DNA of 64,000 nucleotides, from assembly GCA_028554795.2 (NCBI GenBank), contig CM068835.1, forward strand, positions 56,659,219 through 56,723,218. Direction: 5' to 3'. This document shows positions 21,190-34,467 of this stretch, piece after piece; positions within the stretch are counted from its first letter, which is position 1; each line of letters starts with the position of its first letter. Both the position numbers and the translations under genes were made by a program. The notes under the pieces were generated by a model. The model was not told the DNA's origin, did no database searches, and saw nothing but the letters and a program-made list of their open reading frames with translations. This DNA comes from Sinohyriopsis cumingii (taxonomy: Eukaryota > Mollusca > Bivalvia > Unionida > Unionidae).

Positions 21190-21385
21190 AACATGTTTTC
21201 TATTTCATGCTCAGTCCTCCTTTTTGGGTTGTTCTTATACTCATATCGTTCATTAACATACCGAACAACTGACTGTATAACGCCGTGAAGAAAAAAATCT
21301 AAATGTTAAACATCTGCATGAAGACAAACACATCTAAATAAAGTTAATATTTTCTTTTTCAAGAAAAGTATATTAAAATGTATAT
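21190..21385 (+). repeat. Diverged direct repeat, copy 2
   Basis: Partner of 20,695-20,955, somewhat shorter, in the same orientation about 0.5 kb away. Confidence 0.55.
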
Positions 21386-21389
21386 AAAC

Positions 21390-24300
21390 TTGACGTCGCA
21401 CACACCCCACCACGACCGGAAAGTATAAAACGTTCTTATATAATTCACACTCTTTAAAGAAAGCACATCATCAAAAAGCTGCTTCATTAAACTGACGTCA
21501 AGGAGTATTGTCTTACAGTGTGAAATTGGATACACTTGACAAAAATGTGGTACACTCTAGATTGATATGCCTAATAAGAATGTGATAATTCTCGATAGGT
21601 ACACGCATGGTACACAGTCGCTGTGAGCTTCACTCTTAAGGAGGTACGTGTGGGCTAAGTGGATGTGTCCTACATGCAAGCGACACAATTTCACGTCACC
21701 TCTACAATTTAACCTACATGAATGGTGCGTTCTGCGTTGATCAGTTTGATATTGCCACGAAAGTTAATTGAGTTTTTGCTCCACATATGTAGACGTGCGC
21801 TAGGTTAAAAGCTTGCTTTCAAATTGTAATATTTGGAGCATTTAGACAAAACTAACCGAGAATAAAAAAAATTATTCCTTTCAATTAAATTATTTTCACA
21901 AAAATATTTCATGTACTTTTAGTTTTTTAAAAGGCAGAGCCTTTCACAATAGAGTTTCTAGCTTTATTTGTTTTAAGTCAATGTGGGGCTATTTATATTG
22001 TTCTTCGTTTATATTAAGTTTGTGTTGTGTCTGTTCCTTGAACTCTTCAATACTTCTTAGTAATGCTAATAATTCCAGTCATTTCAACTAGTTCATAACT
22101 GACTACCTGATAGCAAATACACTACAAACTGTAACTGAATAAATAGCAACATCCAAATCAGAATTGTGTAGCATCTCTTTAGGAGAATGTATACTAATGA
22201 TTAAAAAAGATTACATTTATGTTTTAAAACTCAAGGCAAAAAACGTGTTAACAACTAAGAGTACGCACTAAAACGTTAAAGACTGGCAAATGCGAATGGC
22301 ATGCTTCGCTTTTGTCCCCATATCAAAATATGGGAAGTGTCAATAAAGTCAATCAGCAAAACAAAGATCGACCGGTCGCTTCATATATATTGGATCACAA
22401 AGTAAACATTGCACAGTCGTCATATCCTTCAATGCCTATAGACAATAATGATCTCACATTTTATGAAGGATACCGATAATTACATAATAAAATGCATAAT
22501 TTTAAATATAGTAGAGGCGGGTTAAACAAATCAGTTTTATGAGATGGACTAGGATTAGCAGCGATAGCTACAATCATAGTTGTTGCTGTTAGTACAGCTC
22601 GCATAGGCATTGCTGCAATAGACAACGAGGAAACTTTTATTTACAACATATTGTTTAGATATATTTAAATAGTAATATCTGTATCTGTAAGTTGAACAGC
22701 TCCATAACGCGATAAATAAGGCGAGTATAGACAATGATAACAACCTTAAGGAATTGCCCAGGAACATTAGCGAGTACAGTGGATATAACATAAGAAACGC
22801 AACCTGGAAATCAAAACGTTGAGACAAGTGAAGACTTTGGGGTATGACGTGATGCTAACTTACGTAAGATCAAGTAAAAGAACAACTTCAGAGATATTGT
22901 CATTCATTGTTCAATATTCTATCATAGACTCAAATCTCTAGAAAAGAATCTTTATGATACATTTCTAACCTTTCTAACTGTTCTTTTCTTTAAATGTCAC
23001 CAGGATATTTTATATTATAATTTGAAGGATTAAGAAAATTTTCTGATTGAACTTCAGAACCATTTTCCTCTTTTGTTTGAAGTTATCCAACAATATAACA
23101 ATGGAGGCAACTACTACAAATAGACGTTATTTGCCTTAATTTGAGTTGCTTTTCTTGATATAAAAAATTAACGTTAAAGACCATTAAATACATTCTTTAT
23201 TGCTAATTTTAATAAGACTGTTTGAATAATGCAAACAGAATGGACACTATGACATCAGCATGGATAGATTGTAATCCCTCCAATCCAGTAGAAAAGAAGT
23301 CAGAAACAAAAAACAGCAAACAACAAAAGGGATTTTGAAAATACAGATATTTTTTACAGGAAGAGGAGCAAATGAATATATAAGATAACTTGAAAAACCT
23401 ACAAAAATATATAAAATCTGAAGAAATAATTTAAATTCAAGAGTTATACACTCCAAATATCTAATGTTTCCGACACACACGGCTATGCTTATAAGCACAC
23501 ATTTTATTAATCCCTTTTAAACTTGCAAATTAATAGCTTTATTACAGAGATAGAGAATTATTTAAAGAAATCTATCTGAAATAGAAATGACAAAGGTATC
23601 CGCTTTATTAAAGAGAATAGATTTTATTGTTTGGTATTATAATATTTCTGATCTTCTCAAAGTCGAATATGTTATATTACATTAATGAAAAGAATGACAT
23701 ATGGCTGTTTCAAATTCCAGGTGACATTTTACATCCTTGAAATGTATAGGAAAATGTCAAAGAGATAAGAACTGCAAATGGTAACTCGAAGAGCGTGTTG
23801 ATGCTAAACGTGTAGAACATAACTTAAAAGTTAAAATCATTTCAAGTAATACAATTGCAGTGAAATAATGAATAGTGCCTTGCAACTCCACTTTGTGGGT
23901 ATCGAACAACAAACATAAAATACATCTATCTCATAATAATAAAAAATATAACAACATTACTCTAACGGGAGCTTTGGCTCTTGTTGATTTTAGTACCTCC
24001 GCCTGATATTTGTACGGATACTTTGTTTTACACTATAGTAAAATACAAATGATTACTGAATGATTCAAGCAGTAGACTAAATACCAGCATTAGAGAAGAT
24101 GGAACATTTATAGACCGAACCAGCATGCCTGCAAAACAGTTTTCCTCGCTACATAAAGAGTGAAATAGAATTAGATAATATGTGCCTGGGAAAATGAGGT
24201 AACGAAAATAATATTAAAAACACTGATACATTATGATGCTATATTATTGCATCTGAATTAATTGGGACGAGAGCTGATGGCTGATTTTATTAATGAAATA

Positions 24301-25845
24301 AATGACACTTAGCGAATTTCAAATTCAAATTTGACCTATGGAACTGATTAAAATATGGTGGCTTGCAAAACCATGATCACACTTAGCATTGATAAATTGT
24401 CAGTGTTACATAAAAAATAATGATCTTTCCGAGAAATAGATGATGTCACAAACAACTTAAAGGTGAACGAAAACTTGATGGAATCCATGAGACAAAGTTA
24501 TCATGTATCTATTATTGATTCAATAACCGTTAACCAATGCAATACACGCGGTTACATTCTTCGAAGTTTGCAAACTATCTGCTTTCCGTGGTAACAACTA
24601 AAAAACATATCTATAAGAGTATGCTGAGCCAAGACAAAAAACTACAATGTAGTTTAAACAAATAAAAAATATAAGTTAGATGAATGGTAGATATTTAAAT
24701 GGCTTGGAAATAAATCTTGCAACACATGCATATGCATTGGAAGCATTGCTAGATAAAAGTCTCCCTTTAAGCGGTAGCATTAAACAGTTACCCACCCAAA
24801 AGAAAAAAGAAAACAAGAAATGATTATAACAACATTAGTTTGATGAGAATCTAAACTTCTGCCTGGATGATTTTCTGTGTTGTTCTAAGTCCTAACTAAC
24901 TTGGTGGAATTGATATAAGTATGAATTTTGGTAATATGATATCAGTTGTTAGATAGGAAACATGGAAGCACTGTTACAAGCATAGTAATGCAAAGTGAGA
25001 TGTGTTTATGTCAAAAACTACACCACAACAACAACTTAACTGTCACTGATCGGACTATGGCCCATCACGTGTGATCACTTTAAAAACACGCAGTGGGTAA
25101 TTTTCATTTTATATGTCATTTGAATGAACAAACAGGCTTGTTCATAATTTTAACAACTTGTATCTTGAACCTGACAGCACTCACAAGGACTTTTACATTG
25201 TCATTGCATTGCAGGCATACAATCAACGTTTTACTTACTCATCAGATGTTAACAAAGAATCCAGTCTTGATAGCTTAAATAAGCATAAACATAATAAACA
25301 TAATTAATGAATCTTCTAGAATTTGCACTGTTTGAACAATCAAAATCAGTCACGATAATAAATATTAAAATTGGCATAATTATTAAAATGTACTACTCAA
25401 AAAAAGCAACAACATGAATGGACACGACAGCAGTTATGATTGGAAGGGGAATAGATAATGGGTTCAGCATTTTCAGAAAGCATCCGTTTGTTCAATATAT
25501 TTGTTACAGGTGAATCTGGAAAGGACGGATTTATAAAAGACAACAGGATAGTAGTGCAACAGAATAAAATTCCGTTAAAATAGGAGATACGTGACGAAAT
25601 GAATATCCATTATCAATTAAAAAGTAACGACAACAATATTTTCAGTAACCACGCTGTAGACATGCTGGATGTCTAAATCAACACAATTTTCTTTTAGTAA
25701 TAACTAGACATCTTAGGAATCCATATGATGTGAACTACATGTATATGTGACCATTGATTAACGAAGAGCAACGATTACAATATATTCAAGAGGACCACCC
25801 TGGCTAACATAATGGATGTTCGATATGTAACAGTATCATTTATGA
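21390..25845. other. AT-rich stretch, nothing recognised
   Basis: I saw no domain, RNA gene, SINE or microsatellite of note over about 4.4 kb. The longest frames are short and AT-biased. Confidence 0.4.
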
Positions 25846-25848
25846 CAG

Positions 25849-26112
25849 CTAGTCATCATCATCAGACCTTTGGTGAAGGCCACACGTCATTATGTCTCTC
25901 CATCCAGAAGAGTTAATGATAACAAGATTTTCCACGTCACTGTCATATTGAATTTCAAATGAGGGCCACTTTAGTTTATGATCACTAGATATCACAATAC
26001 GTTTTGGTGTAAATCCCATGCCATGACCATCCAATACGGAGAAGTAACCATTCAAGATGACAGGCATTGCAAGTATATGTGATGTCAGATCGGTATCATA
26101 GTTTGCAACCAT
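25849..26112 (-). CDS. Possible terminal exon of an unknown gene
   Basis: An 87-codon frame starts right after an AG (GATATTTAG|ATGG), so it could be a 3'-terminal exon or a short gene starting at that ATG. The composition looks coding-like (LNGYFSVLDGHGMG, then a charged stretch, ending in four Asp). No family is recognised and no upstream exon was tied to it. Confidence 0.25.
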   Translation of the reverse strand: MVANYDTDLTSHILAMPVILNGYFSVLDGHGMGFTPKRIVISSDHKLKWPSFEIQYDSDVENLVIINSSGWRDIMTCGLHQRSDDDD

Positions 26113-26290
26113 CTAAATATCGTCCGACGTCGTTTGATAAAAATTCCATTCCAATATGACCATCCCTTAGAATGTAATGATGATTATACTGGCTGCATAG
26201 TTCGATGTCAGACCGGCATAATGTTCAGTTAATACAATATACACATCATAAGAATTCACTATATGAAACCTACATGTCGATATGACCATT

Positions 26291-26470
26291 AGGAGGCCCT
26301 GGATGGCCTAGTGGTCTAAAGGGATTGCCTTTACCGATACCAATCATTGCTATTTCACCTCATTTCGCGTGGGTATAAGTCTCGGGTTCATCCACTGTGG
26401 GTATTTAAGAAAACTTGTCGATAGCTTCCCTTAGGTCGGAGGTTTCATGTTGGGATAAATTTGCATGAAA
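26291..26470 (+). repeat. SINE family A copy, 3' end divergent
   Basis: The head 'ggccctggatggcctagtggtctaaag' plus the '...ccaatcattgctatttcacctc...' core and 'actgtgggtatttaagaaaacttgtcgatagcttcc' body match the family. The B-box is degraded (gggtataagtc). Similarity fades after about 26,450. Confidence 0.7.
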
Positions 26471-26499
26471 CGTTGCATGGCAATCATCCAGTTAAAGAG

Positions 26500-28620
26500 T
26501 AGTGGCAATAATAAACTCGTGGTACCGCACAAACGGCGGACAACATGTCATGGTCAGCAGAGCTGCAAATCAACAACAGGCAAAAGGAATGAGACTTTAA
26601 ACATTTCTGATCAGTGTTAGTTTTAGATTAATAGACTATTAAGATCCCAACGAACGTTCAATATATAACTTCAAACGAGCTGAACAAGATACAAGAAGGA
26701 ATTGTACCACTTCAGTCAAAGGCGTGTTGTCTCATGCACTATCCGACCAGCATTAGGTCTGGACAAACTTTACAAGCTGGAATAATAAGAATGACCTCAA
26801 ATATAATTACTGTATGGTTTCAGCCACTATGTATTTCTTCAATGAGCAGAAACAGCACATATAAATTAGTAACACAAGTGCTGCAAATTCGCAACTGATA
26901 ACTGTACACTGATGCGTCTGGCTTAGTGGTCTTAATTTAGATAACGTGCATAAGCTACCTTTGTTGAAAAATAATTTATATTCAATGGCAAAGCCAATAA
27001 CAAACCTTTCTATTAAACAGTTTTCCAACTAGGTCAATCAATAACTAATATGCAACATATACATACCATCTTTTAGCCTACCCAAATATATAAGCGACAT
27101 GCACATTCGATGGAAACATCGGTCATTTATTTCACTAAACCGGTGTACACTTACAGTTGAACAAGATACACTATACTTCATATGTGCGATGTCGAAATGA
27201 TCAGTAACTTGAGACAAATAAACAAGATGAATACTTACAAAACTAAAAAGGTAATACGGGGTGCTGTATACAATACTTTGTCTCACTCAGGATGGCGCCA
27301 TTGATGATGTCTACAACGGTCTCATGGTATCTTTGCAATGTAGATCAATTTGACACCGTGATTTGTTAAAGCATTAATTGTTATCAACAAACAGCGATAT
27401 GGAAACATAATGTATTAACTATATCCAGGCCGTTATTAAAAACAATGTGATTATTTTTCACATAAGGGATCACATTGAATCATAGAAGATGGTTTTAGGT
27501 GACATCTCAGACAAAAGCGAATTCCGATTGCTTTTGCCTGTCTTATTTTCATATGCATTTGTGCGTTTTAGGCTTTTCAAAATAACACTGAGCAGGCTTT
27601 CAACATGTATTATTTTAAGGTAAAATCCAAAGTGGGATAAAATCGGAATCGATAATTTACAAGATATTAGAGTTTGAAGTAATCTTATATTTCAACCAAA
27701 ACCAGCTAAAATCTCCCGACTGCCCTATATAGGTAACGGTAATGATTCCAATTTTGTAGATATTAACTCCTTATATATTTATTATACATGAGCAGAGTCA
27801 AAAGATAAATTGTCTCCCTAGCCATGTTAAATAAGCTGCATGATCCTCCATGAATCTCCTAGCCTCGCTTTTACGTATAGCTTCAAACAACAAGAGCCCA
27901 CATTTGTCACGCATCGTGGTTATTTCTAGTTGAACTGTGTGTACCACGGTGAAATATTACTAGCGGAGGCAATTACGTCGTGTCACTCGCATGCTAATTT
28001 TGGCCCATACAGATCTTGTTTCATGTTTCGGTTTTGCACTGCAATAATTTGCCCTGTTTATTAACATACCCGGTGTGTCAAAATTCAAATGAACCATCTT
28101 AAATAAAAATTATCTTCCTATACATACTTCCAATGAAGTTCTCTTCACGTTAAAGCCTACACTGTAAACAAATCATAATTATCCATGGCCACAGATTTCA
28201 TTCCTGAGCAGCATCAAGTCCTGAGTATTCATTTCTGATTAAGCTTATTAATATTTCCATAGTTTTCAAAACAATCCTTTTGCGACGAAGAAAACCAGAC
28301 CATGGTGCGGTAATGGGCACGTAAAATTATACCGTCCATCTTTAAATTCACAAGAACGTTTTATAAATTTTCTGTGTACTTTAATTTTCAGCTGGGGTGA
28401 ACACTATTATCAGAACGATGATGAAACGTTCTCTCAGAATCAAGGCTATTATATGGGCAAGAAGGGCTTTAAAAGCACATGGATAAGGGTATTCGCAGTA
28501 CTCGTTCTCAACGGATTTTAAAAACTCACTAACGTCAAAAGACCTTTCCCGCGGATCAAGGTCATCATTTTAGCTGAGACTAATAAACAACTAGTATCAT
28601 CGCCCAAAACTGGATAGCAA
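26500..28620. other. Intergenic stretch, nothing firm
   Basis: A minus-strand frame ending in a possible donor (AGATG|GTATGT near 27,066) could be an exon, but I found no convincing acceptor or domain. Confidence 0.35.
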
Positions 28621-28627
28621 CTTACTT

Positions 28628-28628
28628 G

Positions 28629-28678
<50 letters not shown>

Positions 28679-28696
28679 TCTCTATCTCTCTCCATA
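28628..28696. repeat. (TC)n microsatellite
   Basis: A CT/TC array with a few interruptions, at the left border of the GC-richer element that follows. Confidence 0.95.
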
Positions 28697-29844
28697 TTTT
28701 AGATAGACCCCGTAATCCTCAAAACCTTGAATGTAGCAATCGGAGCGGACTTGGCAGAATCCCTCGCACATTAATCAATCCCAACTCAATGAGAAGTCGA
28801 CAAGGACTGGCAAAAACCGGCAATAATATTTGATTTAGAAGCGGGTTGTGAGCACATAGCCTCACCTCGCCCTTAACTAAAGTGTAAACAGTAACCAATA
28901 ACTGGCGACCAACTTTTAGTCAGACAAAGATTCATATTAGTTTGCATACTGCCCGATCAATCAACTACCAGGAATTCATTTACCAAAATTTGCCGCGTGA
29001 CCATATCACCTAGTCATACAGTGACGATAGTGATCGACCGATGGCGAGCAAATTAAGCTTAAGAAATGGATGAAACATGAACTTTTATTTCCGGGAGGGC
29101 CACTTAAAAAAAGCGAATAAGATCAACTGTTGCATGCAATCATGGTCGTCAGTGCCATGGCCCGTAAACCAAACCCACCAGCAGGGAAACATTCTTCAAC
29201 CAACAGGCGCCAAAAGGTTCAGCCATCCAACCAGTGCCACATCGGTCAACGTCATCATCCAGGACCACAAACCCCAGCCGCCAACGGCAAACCCGAAAAC
29301 CCTCACGAAGTCACAACCGGATGTCCCCAAGCCGAGCAAATAGTCAGCATTTCAGCATTTAAGGTACCCACTCGAGTGGCAACGTCCGTCCCAGAGACTC
29401 CCTCGGAGCCACAACAAGCCCATTATTAAAGTCTGCCAAGCAAGGATCCATGCGGAAAGCCGCCCTGACAACAGCCGAATTGACCACCTGGAAGGCCATG
29501 TCACTACCAACCGCTAAAGATCAAAAATAACCAAGGTTGACGTACAGCCCGCAACGACTTTTTTAAGGACGCAGCCAACCTGGAAAGCCAACATAATGAA
29601 CTACTTAGACACGATCAATGGGCCCAACCAATAGAAAACCAACCCATCGAAGCTGCTAAAAGCAATGACCTCAAACACATCTTAAAACAGAAGATCTTTA
29701 TTTAAAAAGGTTTCAAATTATTAACCTCAATTCAAAACACAATGCTTGGAAATTTCTTCTGTGGGTGAGATATGCCCGATTAAAATGCCACTATAACAAA
29801 CACCATACATCTAGGTGGCAATTGAGCCACAGAAGCGCTAAAAA

Positions 29845-30350
29845 TAGACAGCTTTAGAGGGCCTTATCGCCACAGCCATCGTCAATATTGAGGAAAAACT
29901 AAAGAAGTTTACGGGCAATGGATCAGACTGGTCTGTCGTAAGTTCCGATTCGTTACAGCTGCTAATTTTAAAAGTACCATACGTTCCAAGGCCAGAGCCA
30001 CATTTCCCCATCCAAATAAAACCATTAAAAAAATTAAAAACTATAGCAGCGTAGACAACCGCTGCTGTGAATGGGCCTTATTATTCTGCAAACACCCGGC
30101 TGAAGACAACGCAGAACCTGTCAGCAAATACAGCCGGTATCTGCGCTAGCTCCGATTCGGAATGATTACGTTTCCAATGAAGGTGTGGGATATAAGAATG
30201 TATGAGAACCTTAACCCTACAATTGCATTTAGTGTCTTTGTTTAGGGCCGGGCACTCTGCGTTATTTGTGTCAAGGAAAAGATACTTGCCAACACCATAA
30301 TCCTGCTGATATTTTGAAATGTAGAAAAGCAGCAGCATTTGTGGATTAAA
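29845..30350 (+). pseudogene. Relic of a type-B DNA polymerase-associated ORF (Polinton/adintovirus-like)
   Basis: The reading resembles the segment that, in invertebrate Polinton/adintovirus-type proteins, precedes the zinc-finger and DNA polymerase B exonuclease. In order I see: a G-N-G-S-D-W motif (29,913-29,930) after an E-E-K-L-K-K helix; a switch of frame near 29,970; an I-K-K-I-K-N segment; a C-C-E-W-A-L-L segment (Trp codon at 30,072); K-H-P-A-E-D; V-S-K-Y; and, after TAG stops at 30,147 and 30,243, an L-L-I-F...W-I-K ending near 30,345. Typical members have 'G-S-G-W', 'A-I-I-N-I-K-N', 'C-F-x-W', 'L-H-P' and 'V-S-K-Y' at these places. At least one frameshift and three stops are present. 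The family match is from memory; no search was possible. Confidence 0.6.
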
Positions 30351-30522
30351 TGAAACCCGCCAGACAGCCTGTCAGCTGTCTTCCTCCCTTTCATCTCGCC
30401 TAACTATGAATGTGTAATCGTTTCACTGCGACGACAGAGCAATCCCCAATCATTCCAGAAATAATGACGTGATAGCTAACGTAATTCAGAGCCTAGATAA
30501 ACAGCATAAATGCAACCGCTAG

Positions 30523-30834
30523 ATGTTTGCATCCCCCAATAGAAATGATTCGCTCGTGACAGAAATTTTCCAATTTCTCGCACACTTAGACCCTTTTGCA
30601 GCACCCGTGGGGCCCCCTAACCATTGCACATTGGGGATACAGAACCACATAGATTTAGCTAGGAAAATACTGGAACTTGTCATTGACAAGGTTTACCTAA
30701 TTGATCCATGCAGCAAGTGGTATTATATGGCCTTAATGTCAAGCAACAAGGCAAACCTGTTCACGAAGAAAGATTATCAACTCCTTCGCTGGCAACTCTG
30801 CCTCCTTAAAGTACTCTTGCGCCAACACCAGTAA
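30523..30834 (+). other. Unassigned 103-codon frame inside the GC-richer block
   Basis: It is open from ATG to TAA, with coding-like codon variety (LARKILELVIDK, then YYMALMSSNKANLF). A frame continues after the stop for another 40 or so codons (HHLDYDIQFLYQGVVEALL). It may be a second gene of the same fossil element. No family is recognised. Confidence 0.35.
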
Positions 30835-31649
30835 AGCCTTCACCCACTCTTGGGAGCTTACCTTTCCTTAAGCACAGACCTGATTAGGCACCACCTCGAC
30901 TACGACATACAGTTTCTTTATCAGGGGGTTGTAGAAGCTCTGCTGGCAGGACGATTGACTTCAGGCTCTTAGCCGGCGTGTTCAGATTGAAGTTCCACAC
31001 TGTGTCGGTTTGTTGGCCACGATAGTGTGTTGCCTAAGCACGCGCGTTTACAGATTGACCGTCCGCCCCATGTATTGGTTTTTGACAAGGAAAGTGAGCG
31101 TGACTTAAGATTCCACGTCTAACTCCAGGGATAGTCCGCTGATGGCCTAACTGGTTCCCACGTAGGTCATGCGGACGGAGAGCCCCAAACGAACTACAGA
31201 TGAGCGAGTTACTTGGTCTCATCAGTCATGCAGACAAGGGGGTGGGGTGGCTAATTTAACCGCTAAAATAGTCGAGATAAAAACGACACAGACGAAATTC
31301 TAAAGGCCATAGAGAGGTTCAAAAAAAGGTCGAGTGTAATCAGCTGAAAAAGGAGCACGTGGAGATGGGGGAAATGCTCTCCCGAAATAAAGAATTATTG
31401 CCGGAGATGCGTAGGGAATTCACCAGTTTGCTTTCACGAAGTTGACTTCCTGATTATTCACGTGATACAGCAGGTCATCATTCAGGCGCATGCCGCCATG
31501 GCTATCAGCCATGATAACAATGACGATTCACCTCAGTCAGGGCAGGTGGGTATGCTGTTTGGAGTCTAGCAAACAGCAGGCTGATTGGCTGCATAAAGAG
31601 GCTCAGAACATCTTGTAAATTATGGGACCTGTCAATAAAGTTTATGGAG

Positions 31650-33180
31650 ATATGAGATCAAGAAAATGGACTGATCAAAATTATTTACGTCAAATCTCCG
31701 TTTCTTCATGCGTTTAGATACTTCCTAACAGATTTGTCAAACACATTTCCTTTAATAAGTGATCAAAAAAATAACATCAGATGTTGCAGAGTTGTATCAC
31801 AACGCATTTTAAAAATTTGTTTGGTATTGTTGATGCTGAACTAATTATTTAAATTAATGAATTAACAATGCGAAAATCTTAGTTTATTATATCAAGATGA
31901 TGAACCATGGCTTTTGAATATTTAATTCACTGAGTATTGAAATGTATTAAGATTGTGAAGGCTGATGGTAGAACCAATATTCTCTACTCTCCAGTTATAT
32001 TTGTTATACTTAATAAACATACTTATAATTCAATTTACATTTCGGCTCTTATTGTTCTTTATGCTTATATAAATGTGTAAAGTTCTTCCATTAAATTTTA
32101 TCTCATCACTTCCTTATGGAATATGTATGCACTTACAAGGCAACGTCTGAAAAGTTATCTATCTCTCCAGTAACATTTGTCCTTTAAATTCTGATCCCAC
32201 CAAAGTGTTTGTATGCAAATATAAAAAGGTTTTCACATGAGCTACATAATTTAGACCTTTCTGTCTTATACTAAACAGTGCTATCCATTCATATACATAA
32301 TAATGTGTTCAAAACTACATTTCAAACAAATCATGCAGCAGAAAATGTTATGCAAGAAACAAACTAAACTGCTCCATTTTCACACATTCAATACATAATG
32401 ATCTCAGTTAAAACTTTCTTACATGAAATTGTTTTTGCGTATTCTCTTGGTACTTTTCTAAAGATCCAGTTTTTTATGCTCATTTTGCAACAGCTCAAAA
32501 TTGTTTTATCTGATAACTCCCAAGGGAAGGAACTTTCAATCGTCTGTAAAACTAGGATCTGCGAGAAGAATTGAATTACGTCTTGTGCATAAAAAAAAGA
32601 TTAAACAATTATATGCTGCATAAGAATTCCTTCAAACCTCATCTACACTGGTCGATCATTTCTTGAGAAAAAGCGGCTTAACATTTTGTTTATTACATGT
32701 TTTTGAACGATCATGGTAGTTAACGACATGTCGACATTGGTTATATGCACGTGAAGGATCTATATTTGTTTAAGGAAATAAACACAAAATATTAATGTTA
32801 TGTTGCTAAGCCTAAAATGTAGGTCTCAGTGACCTCGTTAGCTTTTAATGTCATTGTAGAAACAAACATGCATTCAGGTATGAGTTTTCATGACTTAAAC
32901 ATAAACATTTACGAGACGTTCACTTTTAATGCAAATTATGAACATAGTCAATGTGTATGGAATATCAATCATAGAGACTTATTATGACACAAAGGAGTTA
33001 GAGTTTGTCAAGATACGTTTACTCACCAAATGTCATGATCCTTAGTTGAATTCGATTGATATAACGTTAAAATAATCATGTGGCCGTTTCAAAATATAAA
33101 ACTTACTCAAAGGCAGAAAAGATGAAACATATGTCATCTTCTTCTTGTAGATTTAATAACATTTGTTTAGCAGAGGATAG
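31650..33180. other. AT-rich stretch, nothing recognised
   Basis: The composition drops back to AT-rich abruptly at about 31,650, which marks the right edge of the preceding block. Confidence 0.45.
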
Positions 33181-33185
33181 ACTAT

Positions 33186-33372
33186 ACATGGCGGCCAATA
33201 TCATTCGCGGAGAAAGAACGCTGAAAAACCATTGACATACGGGAAGTTACTGGCAAGCTTTCTCACATACGCACATAGGCATATCCCAAGACTCAAACCT
33301 ACCAGATAGAGATGAGATGGTAGTGATCGGTAAAGGCGATCGCTTTAGACCAATTCGCCACCGGGGACCCCG
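33186..33372 (-). repeat. SINE family A copy
   Basis: The reverse complement starts 'gggtccccggtggcgaattggtc', continues with the 'cgatcactaccatctcatctc' core, a B-box-like GGTTTGAGTC and the '...gtgagaaagcttgccagtaacttcccgt' body. The family's 'tggccgccatg' motif lies at 33,188-33,198. The tail is missing. Confidence 0.78.
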
Positions 33373-33379
33373 AAATATA

Positions 33380-34467
33380 ACTCATGAAGAAACTAAATTG
33401 TTGGAAAGGTGAGGTAACTACAGAGACGCAGCTCATCATCAATTTCAGTATTACAGTCTTGAAAAATTAACATTTAGCAAAAAAATGTAGCCCAAGTCAG
33501 TGATATATAAAGTATCGTCAATACTTAGCTCTACAAATATCTCCGCAATAGTTATGATAAATGCAACCACATAATGCAAGCATATGCATCGTGAAATAGA
33601 TATCACAGGACCATTCAGATATGGGTGAGGTATTAGGATACATGCATAAAAACACGTATTTAAATGAGTACAGCATTATTAGTAAATATATAGGATCGAA
33701 CTAGCGTCGGTGAAATATTAAAAATGAGTGACAGTGAGGGTTTAAAGCTTATTATAGTGCATACTCTCACCATCGATCATGATTCCAGGTAAAGCAGCAT
33801 TATATAGTAGATAATGTCAAATGTAGATTATAATGAACTTCATTTCCTGAAACTAACATCAAACTAATGAGATAATGAATGATAGAAACATGGATCTCCT
33901 GATGAATATTTTGCATAATGGTACATCAGAGTAGAATTACCATGTGATAATACATACACGAAACTACAATTTCTGGGAGATGATTTAGCATTTTAAGAAC
34001 ATAAGGTGTTTCACAGCACTGTTGTGTTTGTGTAACAGTGCAAACGAAATGGCGACGGGGTTTCCGTAGCACTTACAAAATGTACACAGCTAACCAGTAA
34101 GTAAATATTTGCTTGCCGAGTTACAGTTACCGGTCTTGAAGGTACTTGAAGACCATGCACATACAAATGCAAATCATGTGAACGCATTTTCCTGTGCAAG
34201 AGCCGAACCTGGGAGCATTGTTATTATTAGTTTCGAAAAATCGTTTTGGAGACGGAATGCTGCTTTAAATTGTGTCAGCCTAGAGTTTGTTTAGGAAACG
34301 GATATAAATATGACTAATGCTGATTTGGAATTAAGAACATTCAAAATCAGCTAATAAGGATATTAGTAGAATCATCCTAAGCTATACAAATTTCAATTTA
34401 GATCAAATGTAATTACGTACAGCACTTTTGTTAGTGTTGTTTATCACTAACAGCAAACACCTTATAG
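33380..34467. other. Intergenic stretch, nothing recognised
   Basis: Only short random frames were seen. Confidence 0.4.

Larger units (their letters stand above)
28700..31650 (+). mobile_element. Fossil Polinton/adintovirus-like element segment (candidate)
   Basis: This 3-kb block is visibly richer in GC than both flanks and carries remnants of several plus-strand frames: a Pro/Gln-rich one at 29,130-29,429, a polymerase-protein-like one at 29,845-30,350 and a 103-codon frame at 30,523-30,834 that I cannot name. The borders are by composition only; I saw no terminal inverted repeats. Assignment depends on the 29.8-30.35 kb segment. It could also be several unrelated insertions. All frames are broken, so it is inactive. 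Confidence 0.45.
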
